Made by a program: the position numbers and the translations under genes
Source of the DNA: Flavobacterium gillisiae
GTDB lineage: Bacteria > Bacteroidota > Bacteroidia > Flavobacteriales > Flavobacteriaceae
Assembly (NCBI RefSeq): GCF_900107635.1
Contig: NZ_FNRD01000001.1
Location: 248,001-312,000, forward strand
Direction of reading: 5' to 3'
DNA: 64,000 nt
In this document: in pieces, positions 18,290-26,468 of the stretch
How the letters are laid out: each line of letters starts with the position of its first letter
How positions within the stretch are numbered: the first letter of the stretch is position 1
Notes under the pieces: generated by a model
What the model was told of the DNA's origin: nothing
What the model saw: the letters and a program-made list of their open reading frames with translations, nothing else
Database searches by the model: none

Positions 18290-18856
18290 TTAATTCTTTT
18301 TCGATTTAAGTGCTGACTGGTTAAAATTGAAATAGGTAAACAAGAAGTAAGAAACTACGCCAAAAATCTTAATGTAGTTTTCTGTTTTCTCCGTTAACCC
18401 TAGTCCTGAAACCATGTTAGCGTTTTGGTTAAACAATATGATTAATGCGTACACAAATGATCCTAGTTTCCATAAGAAGGTGTTGAGTACTGGTGTTGGG
18501 GCATTTAGTTTTGACATGGTGGTTTTTATTGAATTATCATCTATTGCGTTCAAGCAATGGTCTTTTTCTATTTTATTTAAAACCCAAACAAGCATCTTAG
18601 CTGTTCGAGTAAGTGCGCCCAGTAATTCATTTTTACCCAAAGCACTTGATAAAGTTTCATTCTCTCTCCCAAAATCATATCCTCCTTTTATTCTTAGTGT
18701 TTTGTTCCAAAACGTTCTAAACTCTCTATTGGCAAATTTGTCCAGGTTTAAAGCCGTGTTTCTAAAATACCCCTCTTTGTTCTCTACCATGAAGTAGTTT
18801 ATGATTGTGAGTAGAAATAGCAGCAGCAATGCGATGTTGAATAGTAGGAATCCCAT
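18290..18856 (-). CDS. multipass membrane protein, 188 aa
   Basis: Predicted membrane segments at about residues 2-22, 127-146 and 160-180, with a soluble helical part between the first two. The C-terminus is basic. It could be a second holin-like or a virion membrane protein; no family recognised. It overlaps the upstream gene by one base (ATG/stop overlap) and is followed by the holin candidate after one base. Confidence 0.65.
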   Translation of the reverse strand: MGFLLFNIALLLLFLLTIINYFMVENKEGYFRNTALNLDKFANREFRTFWNKTLRIKGGYDFGRENETLSSALGKNELLGALTRTAKMLVWVLNKIEKDHCLNAIDDNSIKTTMSKLNAPTPVLNTFLWKLGSFVYALIILFNQNANMVSGLGLTEKTENYIKIFGVVSYFLFTYFNFNQSALKSKKN

Positions 18857-19371
18857 TATTCAGAAAATTGAAATTGAACCCCTATTTTTTCTCCTTTCAT
18901 TACGATAGTATTCAATAGCCACTCCCTTGCAAAAGGATCTTCTAAGAACAATTTAGGGCTGTTCAGTTCTCCTCCTATAAATGTGGCTTTAGCTTTTTGC
19001 CCCGTTGGATAGCCGTAATCAACGAAAAAGAAATCAGTAGGCAGTACACCTCCATTAGCTGTTAAATAGTCAAATAACGCTACAACTATCCTCTCTTTTG
19101 ATTCTTCAATCTCGGTATTAAAGTCGGGATTAAGTATAGAAATTGTGGTGGTTCTGTTAGAGCTAACCTCGTCTCCTTCGTTTCCTTCAAACCCTAAAGT
19201 TACCGTGTCTAAAAGAACTTTATTTCCATTCTTCTCTACTGTCATATCAAACTTTACTGAAAAGTAGTTCCCATTACTATTTATAATTAGTTGTACATCG
19301 TTTATCTCGACGTTGTTAAATATTCCCTCTGTAGGGATTGGGCTGTTGTATATTGTTGCTATTAGTTTCAT
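18856..19371 (-). CDS. hypothetical protein, 171 aa
   Basis: Predicted soluble and beta-rich (VQLIINSNGNYFSVKFDMTV, KVLLDTVTLGFEGNEGDEVS). No signal peptide. Not recognised. It lies directly after the receptor-binding-like 604-aa gene and could be a chaperone or a spike-associated protein; this is inference from position. Confidence 0.65.
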   Translation of the reverse strand: MKLIATIYNSPIPTEGIFNNVEINDVQLIINSNGNYFSVKFDMTVEKNGNKVLLDTVTLGFEGNEGDEVSSNRTTTISILNPDFNTEIEESKERIVVALFDYLTANGGVLPTDFFFVDYGYPTGQKAKATFIGGELNSPKLFLEDPFAREWLLNTIVMKGEKIGVQFQFSE

Positions 19372-19389
19372 ATTTTTTTTATTTTTTAA

Positions 19390-21204
19390 TTAAAACACGT
19401 TTAGTGTTCTGTCCTCAACAACAATTGTTGAAGGTAAAGTACCATTTGATTTAAAATAACCCGTTTTTTTTATTGTTAAAACAGAGTCCGATTTTATGTT
19501 TGTAAATAAAAGACCCACAGTAGTTTGTATAAATTCAACGTTATTGAAATACCATACCCTACCTGTGGGTATGGTTGCATTTGCATTTCCGCTATAAAAA
19601 TTATTTGATATTGAAATAGTAGAATTAGTAATAGACACGTTGGCTAGTTGTAGATTATTATCTCCTATTCCTGTAACCTTTCCGTTAAAATCCTTAATTT
19701 TTACATTAGTTGCGTTAAGCGAAATAGTCCCTAAAAAGTATGGATTATAACCTGTTAAAGTTGTTTCTGCTTCTATTGAAACATTAATACCTACCGAAGA
19801 AGTTACTTCTGTAATGTCGAAGTTGTTTAAACCCGTTGTCGAAAATGAGCCTGTTCCACTAATTTTCTTAAATGGAACGTTTCTTTGATAAGTATTGGCG
19901 TTTACAGATAAAGAACAAGCTTGTCCATTTAAAATTAACTCCTTAATACTTAATAGGTAATCACTTCCATTACTTACTGCAATTTTTGAAGAGGTTGTGT
20001 TGTAGACATTAACTGTTATAATACCTGCGCCAAATACAGGGTGATTCGTCGTAGCGTTAGTTTGTGTTACCGTATCAATTATAAATAAATCCTTTCTTAG
20101 ATACCCAAAGATAAAACCATAAGAATTACTAGGTGGCGTTTGTATTGTTAGTGTTTTTGAATTAATATAATTATACGTATATGAAAATATAGCTGTTTGA
20201 ATTGAACTTGAATGTAATAATGTTCCGTTAGGTATTTCAAACGAAACTATCGGAATAATTAGTACCCCTGTCCAAGCTGAAATATCTACTGTACCTATGT
20301 TGTCGCATCTATATTTTATTTTACGGGCAGATGGCACTTGATTTAAAACCCGTGTAACATTACTACATAAAAATACAAAATTCCAAACATTTCCGTTATC
20401 TGTTGGCAAGGCTGTGTAAGCCACCACATCTGTTTTAAAAGGTTTAGAAGCATCTTCAATTGCCCCAGTTGTATCGTTACCGTTTACGGTGTCTATAAAA
20501 ACAGTATAAGGAACTCTTGCTCCACTCAAAGGGTTTTTACCTTTAATACTCCAAGTGTTCGTGTCTGTTTTTAACAAAGTCCTTGTTTCCCCAATAGCCA
20601 TAACCATAGAAGTAACATCACTAATAATACTAATACCTGAAACTGCTAATGTTACTACCCCCGAACCTTCTGATACTACATCACATTCAAATCCAATAGG
20701 CAAAGGAATAGCTGCGTTAGTAGGTATCGTTATGGTTGTAGGATTAGCATTTGTGTTTTTTATTGCTTTGTTTAAATCTGTTAAAGCAATTGTTTTAGAA
20801 ATATTAGGCTGTGCGACAAACTCTTTAAGCCTATCATTAATAAGTTGAGAAACCGCTGTAATAGGCACTAAATCCATACTCTCCTGTTCAGAAAGTTTTC
20901 TATAGTCACCCATTAAACCGTTAGCAACTCCAAGATATTCATAATATGCATATCCACTTGTTACAGTAGGATCGCCTGAAGCATCAATTACGGCTTGAAA
21001 CGCTCCCGCTGTTTGATCTGCTTGTCCTGCTTTAAGCAAGGGGATGGTAGCGTACTCGTTTTGTACTGATCTAATGGCGGGTTTGTTTGTAAGGTCGTTG
21101 TAATCTCCTGAAAATACTACCGGCTGTTCTACCTTATGCAAATTAGCAGGTGTAATATTTATTACACCCTTACCTGTATTTATAATTCTATATTGTGTTT
21201 TCAT
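19390..21204 (-). CDS. receptor-binding-like beta-rich spike protein
   Basis: 604 aa. Near the N-terminus it carries FSGDYNDLTNKPAI (about residues 31-44), a segment seen in many phage tail-fibre and spike proteins. A helical linker follows, then a DUF-like beta region (VPYTVFIDTVNGNDTTGAIE) that begins a long Asn/Thr/Ile/Val-rich stretch with regular short strands, as in right-handed beta-helix proteins. This architecture suits a host-recognition spike. It is preceded by the TSP1-domain gene (10-nt gap), so both may be vertex proteins. Confidence 0.75.
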   Translation of the reverse strand: MKTQYRIINTGKGVINITPANLHKVEQPVVFSGDYNDLTNKPAIRSVQNEYATIPLLKAGQADQTAGAFQAVIDASGDPTVTSGYAYYEYLGVANGLMGDYRKLSEQESMDLVPITAVSQLINDRLKEFVAQPNISKTIALTDLNKAIKNTNANPTTITIPTNAAIPLPIGFECDVVSEGSGVVTLAVSGISIISDVTSMVMAIGETRTLLKTDTNTWSIKGKNPLSGARVPYTVFIDTVNGNDTTGAIEDASKPFKTDVVAYTALPTDNGNVWNFVFLCSNVTRVLNQVPSARKIKYRCDNIGTVDISAWTGVLIIPIVSFEIPNGTLLHSSSIQTAIFSYTYNYINSKTLTIQTPPSNSYGFIFGYLRKDLFIIDTVTQTNATTNHPVFGAGIITVNVYNTTSSKIAVSNGSDYLLSIKELILNGQACSLSVNANTYQRNVPFKKISGTGSFSTTGLNNFDITEVTSSVGINVSIEAETTLTGYNPYFLGTISLNATNVKIKDFNGKVTGIGDNNLQLANVSITNSTISISNNFYSGNANATIPTGRVWYFNNVEFIQTTVGLLFTNIKSDSVLTIKKTGYFKSNGTLPSTIVVEDRTLNVF

Positions 21205-21213
21205 ATATTAGTT

Positions 21214-22341
21214 TTACGGTGTGCAAAGGATACAGTTGTTTACTTTTTTAATACTGGAAGCTATTATTTGCTGACAACCATTTTCTATGGCTCCTATCCT
21301 TTTTCTGATGAGAACTGCGTTCTCGTCATAATAATCTACCCAACAATTCACGTTAGGATTGTGTTTTGTGTCGGCCAGTTCCCATCGTCCCTCATAATAA
21401 AAAGAAGATGTGGCAAGCGTTGGTGCTGTATAAACACAAGCTCTTGTTTCGTACAATACTGGACAATAAGCACCACCATTTGAAGCGGGGGTTATTACTG
21501 TTCTGTTTCTCGATTGGAAACCGCTAAGGCTACAGGCAGACCAGTCTGACCAGGCCGAAACAATACAGTCAACTGGATCGACTATTACTACTGCATCGCC
21601 ATCAATTTCAATCCATATATCTGTGTCTGTATCTTGCTTTAGATATCCTAGCGTATTGACATAGTCGCAAATTTGCTGTTCGATAGTTCCCGTGCCGGAT
21701 AAATTAGCGGGAGTAACTACTATCTTTCTTGAAAAATTATTTTGATCTGACGTACCGCCAGTAGATTCGTTACTGCCTGAATTTACCGTGTCTGTAGTAG
21801 TACTCCCCGAAAACTCTTTTACGTCTAGCAGCACGGCTTGTAAACTTCCATTTCCTCCGTAAGTTCCCGCCTGACCTATCCATAAATACTCTCTATAAAT
21901 ACCGTTTTCAAAAAAGCCTTTTATAATCGCATACCCGTTTATTTGATCCTGAATAGCAATACCAGGCAATTGACTATTTAACGAGTCAATCACATTAGTT
22001 CCTGTGTGTTCTAAATCAATTATTTGAGTAGTCGATAAGGTCGCTATTTCTTTGGCTGAAGAAGCCGTAGCTGTTACCTTAATATCTATTGCTGATAAGA
22101 CAATCCCGCCTATTCCATAAATCCCTTTACCCATGCCTAGCAACTCGATGTAGTAAGTTGTAGGTACAGTGTCGTTTGATATCGCTTTGAATGTAGGGAT
22201 CTCTTTTGCCGAAACTGCAAATCGTTCTAATGCGTTAATTGCACTAGCAAATGCCGCATTGTTTGGTACATATGGGCAGTCAATATAAAGTTCTTTTTTT
22301 ATATTATTACTATCTTCTCCTTGTATTCCTACTGCAATCAT
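21214..22341 (-). CDS. virion-associated candidate with thrombospondin type 1 repeat
   Basis: 375 aa. The N-terminal half is mixed alpha/beta (ELYIDCPYVPNNAAFASAIN). After a Ser/Thr/Gly-rich linker comes a region of about 45 residues (about 258-306) that reads as a thrombospondin type 1 repeat: CIVSAWSDWSACSLSGFQSR, then NRTVI, a Cys and YETRAC. The layered Trp/Arg pattern and the paired cysteines are both present. The C-terminal part has further cysteines (CWVDYYDE, NNCILCTP). A surface or attachment role next to the spike is likely. Its ATG overlaps the stop codon that the -1 frame of the endolysin would use. Confidence 0.75.
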   Translation of the reverse strand: MIAVGIQGEDSNNIKKELYIDCPYVPNNAAFASAINALERFAVSAKEIPTFKAISNDTVPTTYYIELLGMGKGIYGIGGIVLSAIDIKVTATASSAKEIATLSTTQIIDLEHTGTNVIDSLNSQLPGIAIQDQINGYAIIKGFFENGIYREYLWIGQAGTYGGNGSLQAVLLDVKEFSGSTTTDTVNSGSNESTGGTSDQNNFSRKIVVTPANLSGTGTIEQQICDYVNTLGYLKQDTDTDIWIEIDGDAVVIVDPVDCIVSAWSDWSACSLSGFQSRNRTVITPASNGGAYCPVLYETRACVYTAPTLATSSFYYEGRWELADTKHNPNVNCWVDYYDENAVLIRKRIGAIENGCQQIIASSIKKVNNCILCTP

Positions 22342-22430
22342 TTGGTTTGTTTTATTAGTTTTTTATATCCGTAATATCCTGCAATCCCTATCAATATTAA
22401 GCCACCTGTCCCGATGGCGAAGCGTTTTTT
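22338..22430 (-). other. possible -1 frameshift extension of the endolysin with a C-terminal membrane segment
   Basis: The endolysin runs over A AAA AAC (22424-22430), a classic X XXY YYZ slippery heptamer, eight codons before its normal stop. A -1 shift there opens about 28 codons (RFAIGTGGLILIGIAGYYGY, then KKLIKQTK) that end at a TGA overlapping the next ATG. The new tail is a good membrane segment followed by lysines, as in other proteins of the element. An indel in the six-A run (mutation or sequencing error) is the main alternative. Confidence 0.5.
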
Positions 22431-22957
22431 GTGTAAGAGAAGGATTTTAGCCTGTTTAGCCAAGAGTTTAAAAACTCGCCACCCATACTGTAGTAATGAC
22501 TGGCTCTAGCGGCTTTAATTTTGTTGAATAAAAGTTCTTGATTAACTGAATTAATAGCGATAGCTGTTAACGGCCCTATATCTCCATCTATAGTGACGTT
22601 CTTTTTAAAGTCATTACGCAAAATTCTTTGTACGATTGTCCCAATAGGGCTTTCTCCTGCATTTACGGCATGATCTGTAATAATGTTGGCAATAGATTGG
22701 TTTTTTAGCTTATCGCCTTGCACATCGTCCCAAAAGTATTTTTTGTACAACGCCTGGGCTTTTAATTTTGTAATGGCTTTCATATCGGCAACCGTTGGAG
22801 GTCTACCTATAATTCCCTCGTAGAAACGAGCAGAAATACCGTAGTTTGTACCTACATTGATACCTAGAGAATTATAGTTTCCTTTGTCTTTAGTTAACTG
22901 CTGAAAACCGCCTTCTATTTTTTGTAGTATTGGAATAAACAAATTGAAATTTGCCAT
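22397..22957 (-). CDS. endolysin, GH108-type N-acetylmuramidase
   Basis: 186 aa. It starts MANFNLFIPILQKIEGGFQQ; the Glu of E-G-G is the expected catalytic acid of the GH108 family, which cuts the MurNAc-GlcNAc bond. NYGISARFYEGIIGRPP and DHAVNAGESPIGTIVQRILR are further family marks, and the C-terminal half resembles PG_binding_3 (TIDGDIGPLTAIAINS). The ATG at 22957 is chosen because the start-associated motif ends 7 nt upstream of it. There is no signal peptide, so release would need a holin or the C-terminal anchor described separately. Confidence 0.9.
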   Translation of the reverse strand: MANFNLFIPILQKIEGGFQQLTKDKGNYNSLGINVGTNYGISARFYEGIIGRPPTVADMKAITKLKAQALYKKYFWDDVQGDKLKNQSIANIITDHAVNAGESPIGTIVQRILRNDFKKNVTIDGDIGPLTAIAINSVNQELLFNKIKAARASHYYSMGGEFLNSWLNRLKSFSYTKNASPSGQVA

Positions 22958-23059
22958 GGTTTTTGGTTTAATGGTTTTAAAAAAATTGCCGTTTTGCCAC
23001 CCAAAATGGCAATGGATGGCAAGGGGCAATCTCACGCAATGAAAATTAATACTAACGTT

Positions 23060-23572
23060 CTAAATTTTTGCTTTGATTGTTTTGCTCGTGCCGTATTTTT
23101 TATACAACAATACGCCAGTTCCAATAGCCGAGAACCAAAAAAGCCATGTTCCTAGTTTATCGTTTGATACCGGTTTTTTGTAATTGTTTTTTACAACTAC
23201 GTCCGCTAATCCCTCGGCCGTTGTTCTCATTTGAATTGTTGCAGGTAATAAAGAGGCTTCCATTTCGTAATTTTCCATGCCGATGTAAGTCACTTTTATT
23301 AAAGCGTTGCTAGCCACATTTTTTATGGCAAAAATCCCATTGAGGTTTGTTGTCGCTACGCCTACACCGCTAACACTAATGTTGGCATCTGGAGTTGGTT
23401 TTCCAAACTCATCTAAAACGGTAGCCGAAATAGTAATTAATGCGGGTTTAACAGGTGTTGCTATTGCTGTTTGAAAGACAGTAGGTGTATATTTTATTGT
23501 GGGAGTGGTTATAGGACGATATAGATCGTCTGACCACTCTAATAAATCTCCAAAGTATTGTGCTTGTACCAT
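23060..23572 (-). CDS. carboxypeptidase-regulatory-like beta domain with C-terminal membrane anchor
   Basis: 170 aa. Residues about 45-110 resemble the CarboxypepD_reg-like domain that begins many SusC/TonB proteins (ATVLDEFGKPTPDANISVSG, LNGIFAIKNVASNALIKVTY, IGMENYEME). A single membrane segment lies near the C-terminus (WLFWFSAIGTGVLLYKKYG). There is no signal peptide at the N-terminus, so the beta domain would face the cytoplasm or the outside of a virion membrane. Probably a virion protein. Confidence 0.72.
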   Translation of the reverse strand: MVQAQYFGDLLEWSDDLYRPITTPTIKYTPTVFQTAIATPVKPALITISATVLDEFGKPTPDANISVSGVGVATTNLNGIFAIKNVASNALIKVTYIGMENYEMEASLLPATIQMRTTAEGLADVVVKNNYKKPVSNDKLGTWLFWFSAIGTGVLLYKKYGTSKTIKAKI

Positions 23573-23597
23573 AATTATTTATGTTTGGTTGTTATTT

Positions 23598-23783
23598 CTA
23601 CCCTTGTGTCGATACCGCTATGATTGCTGCGGTAACTATCCATGCGTACCATGGCTTTTTTTTAGGAACTGTAGCGGTTGTAACGGCTTCCGTTTCATTA
23701 AAAGGTAAAGCTGTTGCAGAATTATTTACTGTTGTTTCCTGTGCTACCGTGTCATAAAAACTAATGCATTGATGTTGTCTCAT
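23598..23783 (-). CDS. small membrane protein, 61 aa
   Basis: The start is the ATG of MRQHQ at 23783, three bases after the upstream stop; a longer reading from 23855 would overlap that gene by 70 bases. One C-terminal membrane segment (WYAWIVTAAIIAV) preceded by KKK. No family recognised. It lies in the block of small virion-type membrane proteins. Confidence 0.6.
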   Translation of the reverse strand: MRQHQCISFYDTVAQETTVNNSATALPFNETEAVTTATVPKKKPWYAWIVTAAIIAVSTQG

Positions 23784-23785
23784 GG

Positions 23786-24220
23786 CTATAAATGATAAGG
23801 GTATTTTGTTCGCAATAATGCGTAATCCTGAACGGACAATTCTTCTTTTAACCATCCTTTTAAATTGACTTTTGGCAGTCCATAAAAAGGGTTATAGCTT
23901 CTTTGATCTCCAGTAACAGAGTTGTAAAGCTTAGATCCAAATGCTGTAACTACCTGCCCAAATTGAGTTTGACTAACAGGTTTTAATATTTGTAGGATTG
24001 CTTCTTCCTCTGTGCCCATATCCTTCATGGCTTCATAAAGTCCTAACGCTACGTTTTTAGCATTAAAAACAGGTTGCACGGGAATGTACCCTCCATTTCC
24101 TGTGGGGTCGCCACCATCCCCTGAGTTTTCTTTTCCTTTGCCAAAAATGAGATACAATAGAACGGCTGCGCCTACTACACCTCCAGCTATTTTTACGTTT
24201 TTTTCTTGTTCCTGTGTCAT
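23786..24220 (-). CDS. membrane-anchored protein with annexin-like helical domain (copy 1)
   Basis: 144 aa from the ATG at 24220 (MTQEQEKNVKIAGG). A membrane segment at about residues 10-27 is followed by a Gly-rich linker and a helical domain that resembles one annexin repeat: LYEAMKDMGTEEEAILQIL, a middle helix and LKGWLKEELSVQDYALL. The GT(D/E)E turn is the annexin signature. It aligns with the C-terminal domain of the neighbouring 151-aa gene. Probably a membrane-associated virion protein. Confidence 0.68.
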   Translation of the reverse strand: MTQEQEKNVKIAGGVVGAAVLLYLIFGKGKENSGDGGDPTGNGGYIPVQPVFNAKNVALGLYEAMKDMGTEEEAILQILKPVSQTQFGQVVTAFGSKLYNSVTGDQRSYNPFYGLPKVNLKGWLKEELSVQDYALLRTKYPYHL

Positions 24221-24233
24221 TTTATATTTTTTT

Positions 24234-24689
24234 TTATTGAAAAAAAGCACCGCCTAATAGAAACGACAATTGTTGCATTTGGTAATTTGTAAATTGATTA
24301 TAGCACCATTCCTCCAGGTTTAAATCTCCTCCAAAAAGAGTTCCTTTTTTATGCTCAAAGGCATTAAAAACACGAACAAAACCGTTATAATTTAATCCTG
24401 CAATTTGCCTTGATACGTTTTCAAAATCATTGCTAAAAGTGCTTATAGATCCATAAATAGCATCAGCCCTGGACTTCGCTTGTGCATAACTCAAATTAGC
24501 TGCGCTATATGCACTATTTTCTTTTCTTTTTACAAAACGATTCGTGTATTTAGAATAAGCATAATAAGCAACGCCCAGTACTGTGAAAAGTTTAATCAAA
24601 AATGGGATTGCTTCCGCTGATTTTTCTACGACTTTCGCCCCTGCCACAACGGCTAATGGGTTTCCTAAATTTGATTTTTTTGTTTTCAT
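24234..24689 (-). CDS. membrane-anchored protein, divergent paralogue of the annexin-like gene (copy 2)
   Basis: 151 aa. A membrane segment lies at about residues 29-46 (PFLIKLFTVLGVAYYAYSKY). The C-terminal domain aligns helix by helix with the next gene: IYGSISTFSNDFENVSRQIA, FVRVFNAFEHKKG, LNLEEWCYNQF. It lacks the GT(D/E)E turn. Same size, same order of parts and adjacency suggest an old tandem duplication. Its ATG overlaps the upstream stop. Confidence 0.65.
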   Translation of the reverse strand: MKTKKSNLGNPLAVVAGAKVVEKSAEAIPFLIKLFTVLGVAYYAYSKYTNRFVKRKENSAYSAANLSYAQAKSRADAIYGSISTFSNDFENVSRQIAGLNYNGFVRVFNAFEHKKGTLFGGDLNLEEWCYNQFTNYQMQQLSFLLGGAFFQ

Positions 24690-24880
24690 TATAAAAAGGT
24701 TTGAAGGGTTTTAAATTTAATATCGCTGGATAAATAGGCTATTGCCTTTGGCGATTTTATAAGTTTTAACACTCGTTTTAATTGATCCGTTGTCAATGCG
24801 TTTAAGGCATCGATTGCGTTTTTTCTTGTTAGTAGTTCCATGTCTGAACCTGCACTAAGGGTTATATTAGACTGCGCCAT
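24689..24880 (-). CDS. small helical protein, 63 aa
   Basis: Predicted helical and soluble (LLTRKNAIDALNALTTDQLK, RVLKLIKSP). It overlaps the upstream 292-aa gene by 14 bases and the downstream gene by one, so translation is probably coupled. No family recognised. Confidence 0.6.
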   Translation of the reverse strand: MAQSNITLSAGSDMELLTRKNAIDALNALTTDQLKRVLKLIKSPKAIAYLSSDIKFKTLQTFL

Positions 24881-25745
24881 TTTGTTGCTGTATTAATATT
24901 TTTAACTGATTGATAAACGGTTCGTTATTGATGTAGTGACAAACAGATCCTAAAAAGTTGATTTGATTGTCGTTTAAGTTGTCCATAACGTGTTCTATAA
25001 ACTGTTTTTGGGTTTCCGTCATGTCAGGCGATCCTAACGCACCTGCCGTTGCAGGTATTCCTCCACCTCCTTTTAATGCCGCTAAATTTCCTAACAGTTC
25101 CGGTGCTTTCTCTAACAAGGTTTGAAAAGCAGGACTATCAGCAAACGACTTGTTCTCGGCTTTGGCTAACATGACCGCCATTTCTTTTTGCGATTCGGCA
25201 ATAGATAGTTGTGTCAACGTACCTCTATGGTCTATTTCTAAAAGGGCGTGAACTTGTTTTAACGCTTTTAATTCGTCTTTAACTTCTAATAGTTGTTCCT
25301 TTTTATCTTCTAATAGATCGGCTTTTCGTTGCATTCCCATTATTTCAGGTAGTCCAAGTCCAAAAACATTTCCCGCTCCGGGACTACCTAAAAAACTAGG
25401 CGTTGCATACGGCTGTGGTAGTGGTCGTGCTTCTTGAAGTGGTAATGGTTGCGGCTGCGGAGTTTCTTGTGGCGCTTGGTAATTAACTGGAGAAACTTCA
25501 ATTTTACAAGAGTTTTCCTTTTTTGAAGTGGCCCCATTTTTGGAACGCATTTCTACCCAAACAAGTGTTGGCTTAGTGATTGCTCCTAAATGCAGCTTGA
25601 TATACGTTTCTAAATCTTCATTAGGAACGTCTTCTATGTAAATTGCGTTTTTACCTATTAATTTACCATTATCTTGATTTGTAATGGTAATAAATCTTTC
25701 CGGTTTTCCCTTTAAGAATTGTACTGTATTAGCGATGTTACTCAT
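24867..25745 (-). CDS. coiled-coil protein with Pro/Gln linker, 292 aa
   Basis: The N-terminal about 85 residues are a small alpha/beta domain. A Pro/Gln-rich linker follows (TPQPQPLPLQEARPLPQPYA), then a strong coiled coil at about residues 140-195 (RKADLLEDKKEQLLEVKDEL). The C-terminal part is helical. No family recognised. Scaffold or minor capsid protein are possible roles given its position after the candidate capsid genes; this is inference. Confidence 0.65.
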   Translation of the reverse strand: MSNIANTVQFLKGKPERFITITNQDNGKLIGKNAIYIEDVPNEDLETYIKLHLGAITKPTLVWVEMRSKNGATSKKENSCKIEVSPVNYQAPQETPQPQPLPLQEARPLPQPYATPSFLGSPGAGNVFGLGLPEIMGMQRKADLLEDKKEQLLEVKDELKALKQVHALLEIDHRGTLTQLSIAESQKEMAVMLAKAENKSFADSPAFQTLLEKAPELLGNLAALKGGGGIPATAGALGSPDMTETQKQFIEHVMDNLNDNQINFLGSVCHYINNEPFINQLKILIQQQNGAV

Positions 25746-25769
25746 AATTATTGCGTGATTTTGAGTGAA

Positions 25770-26021
25770 TTATATAATATCTACATACCCTATATACAAT
25801 TGACGAGTTTTCGTCTTGTCAGGGCTAAAAGTGATTGGGATTGCGTTTTGCAAAACAATAGGAGCATATACGGAATAAGTTTCTCCTGGCGCTAAGTTTC
25901 TGCCGTCAATGGTTACTGAAGCAGTTCCTTGGTTCTGAAAAGTAGGGTTAATCATTCCGGCTAGTGGGTAACTGGAATGATTTTCCTTAATCAGTTTGTT
26001 TACTAGATTACCACAAAACAT
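25770..26021 (-). CDS. small beta-rich virion candidate, 83 aa
   Basis: The ATG at 26021 (MFCGNLVNKLIKENHSSYP) is preferred over a TTG 24 bases upstream because it falls one base after the previous stop. The C-terminal part consists of beta strands (QGTASVTIDGRNLAPGETYS, RQLYIGYVDI). A small capsid or vertex protein would fit; no family recognised. Confidence 0.6.
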   Translation of the reverse strand: MFCGNLVNKLIKENHSSYPLAGMINPTFQNQGTASVTIDGRNLAPGETYSVYAPIVLQNAIPITFSPDKTKTRQLYIGYVDII

Positions 26022-26022
26022 T

Positions 26023-26388
26023 TTAATACAATTGAGGTTTCTCAATCATAAATAAAACTTGTATGGCAACTACTTCTGTAGCTGATGTTGCTGTTGCAAC
26101 TATCTTTGCTTCAAATGTTCTACCTCCTTGAAAGTCAACTGGACGTAAACTATCTTTAAACGTTCCACCGTTTGTCTTTTCGCTAAAACGAACGTCAGCA
26201 GGTCTTACAATTTCTTGGTTGTTTTGTAGGATCGAAAGGTTTAGTATCCTTGCTTCGGGATTACCCGCTACAATTGCACCAATAGCTACTACGTTACCGT
26301 CAGGTACTATTACTTTTTCGGAATCTACGCTTTCGTTAACTGCTAAAAGAATGTTAGCCGTTACGTATTCATATCTTTTATCTTCCAT
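26023..26388 (-). CDS. beta-rich virion candidate, 121 aa
   Basis: Predicted almost wholly beta-structured (VIVPDGNVVAIGAIVAGNPE, RTFEAKIVATATSATEVVAI), of the length of a single jelly-roll. It follows the strong terminator after the 196-aa gene and leads the next block of small genes. Minor capsid protein is the leading idea; not recognised by sequence. Confidence 0.6.
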   Translation of the reverse strand: MEDKRYEYVTANILLAVNESVDSEKVIVPDGNVVAIGAIVAGNPEARILNLSILQNNQEIVRPADVRFSEKTNGGTFKDSLRPVDFQGGRTFEAKIVATATSATEVVAIQVLFMIEKPQLY

Positions 26389-26400
26389 TATTTTGAGAAT

Positions 26401-26437
26401 AAAAAAAAGCCTTGCCTAATGCAGGCAAGGCTTTTTT
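26401..26437 (-). terminator. strong, bidirectional-looking terminator after the 196-aa gene
   Basis: Inverted repeat AAAGCCTTGCC / GGCAAGGCTTT, with an A/T tract on each side. Placement directly after one gene within an array is typical of a highly expressed major structural protein. Confidence 0.88.
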
Positions 26438-26468
26438 GGTTTATGGTTTGGTTTAATGGTGGTTCGGT

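Noticed and set aside
23598..23855. 85-aa reading of the small membrane gene
   Set aside because: The longer start would overlap the previous gene by 70 bases; the ATG at 23783 fits the tight spacing of the array.
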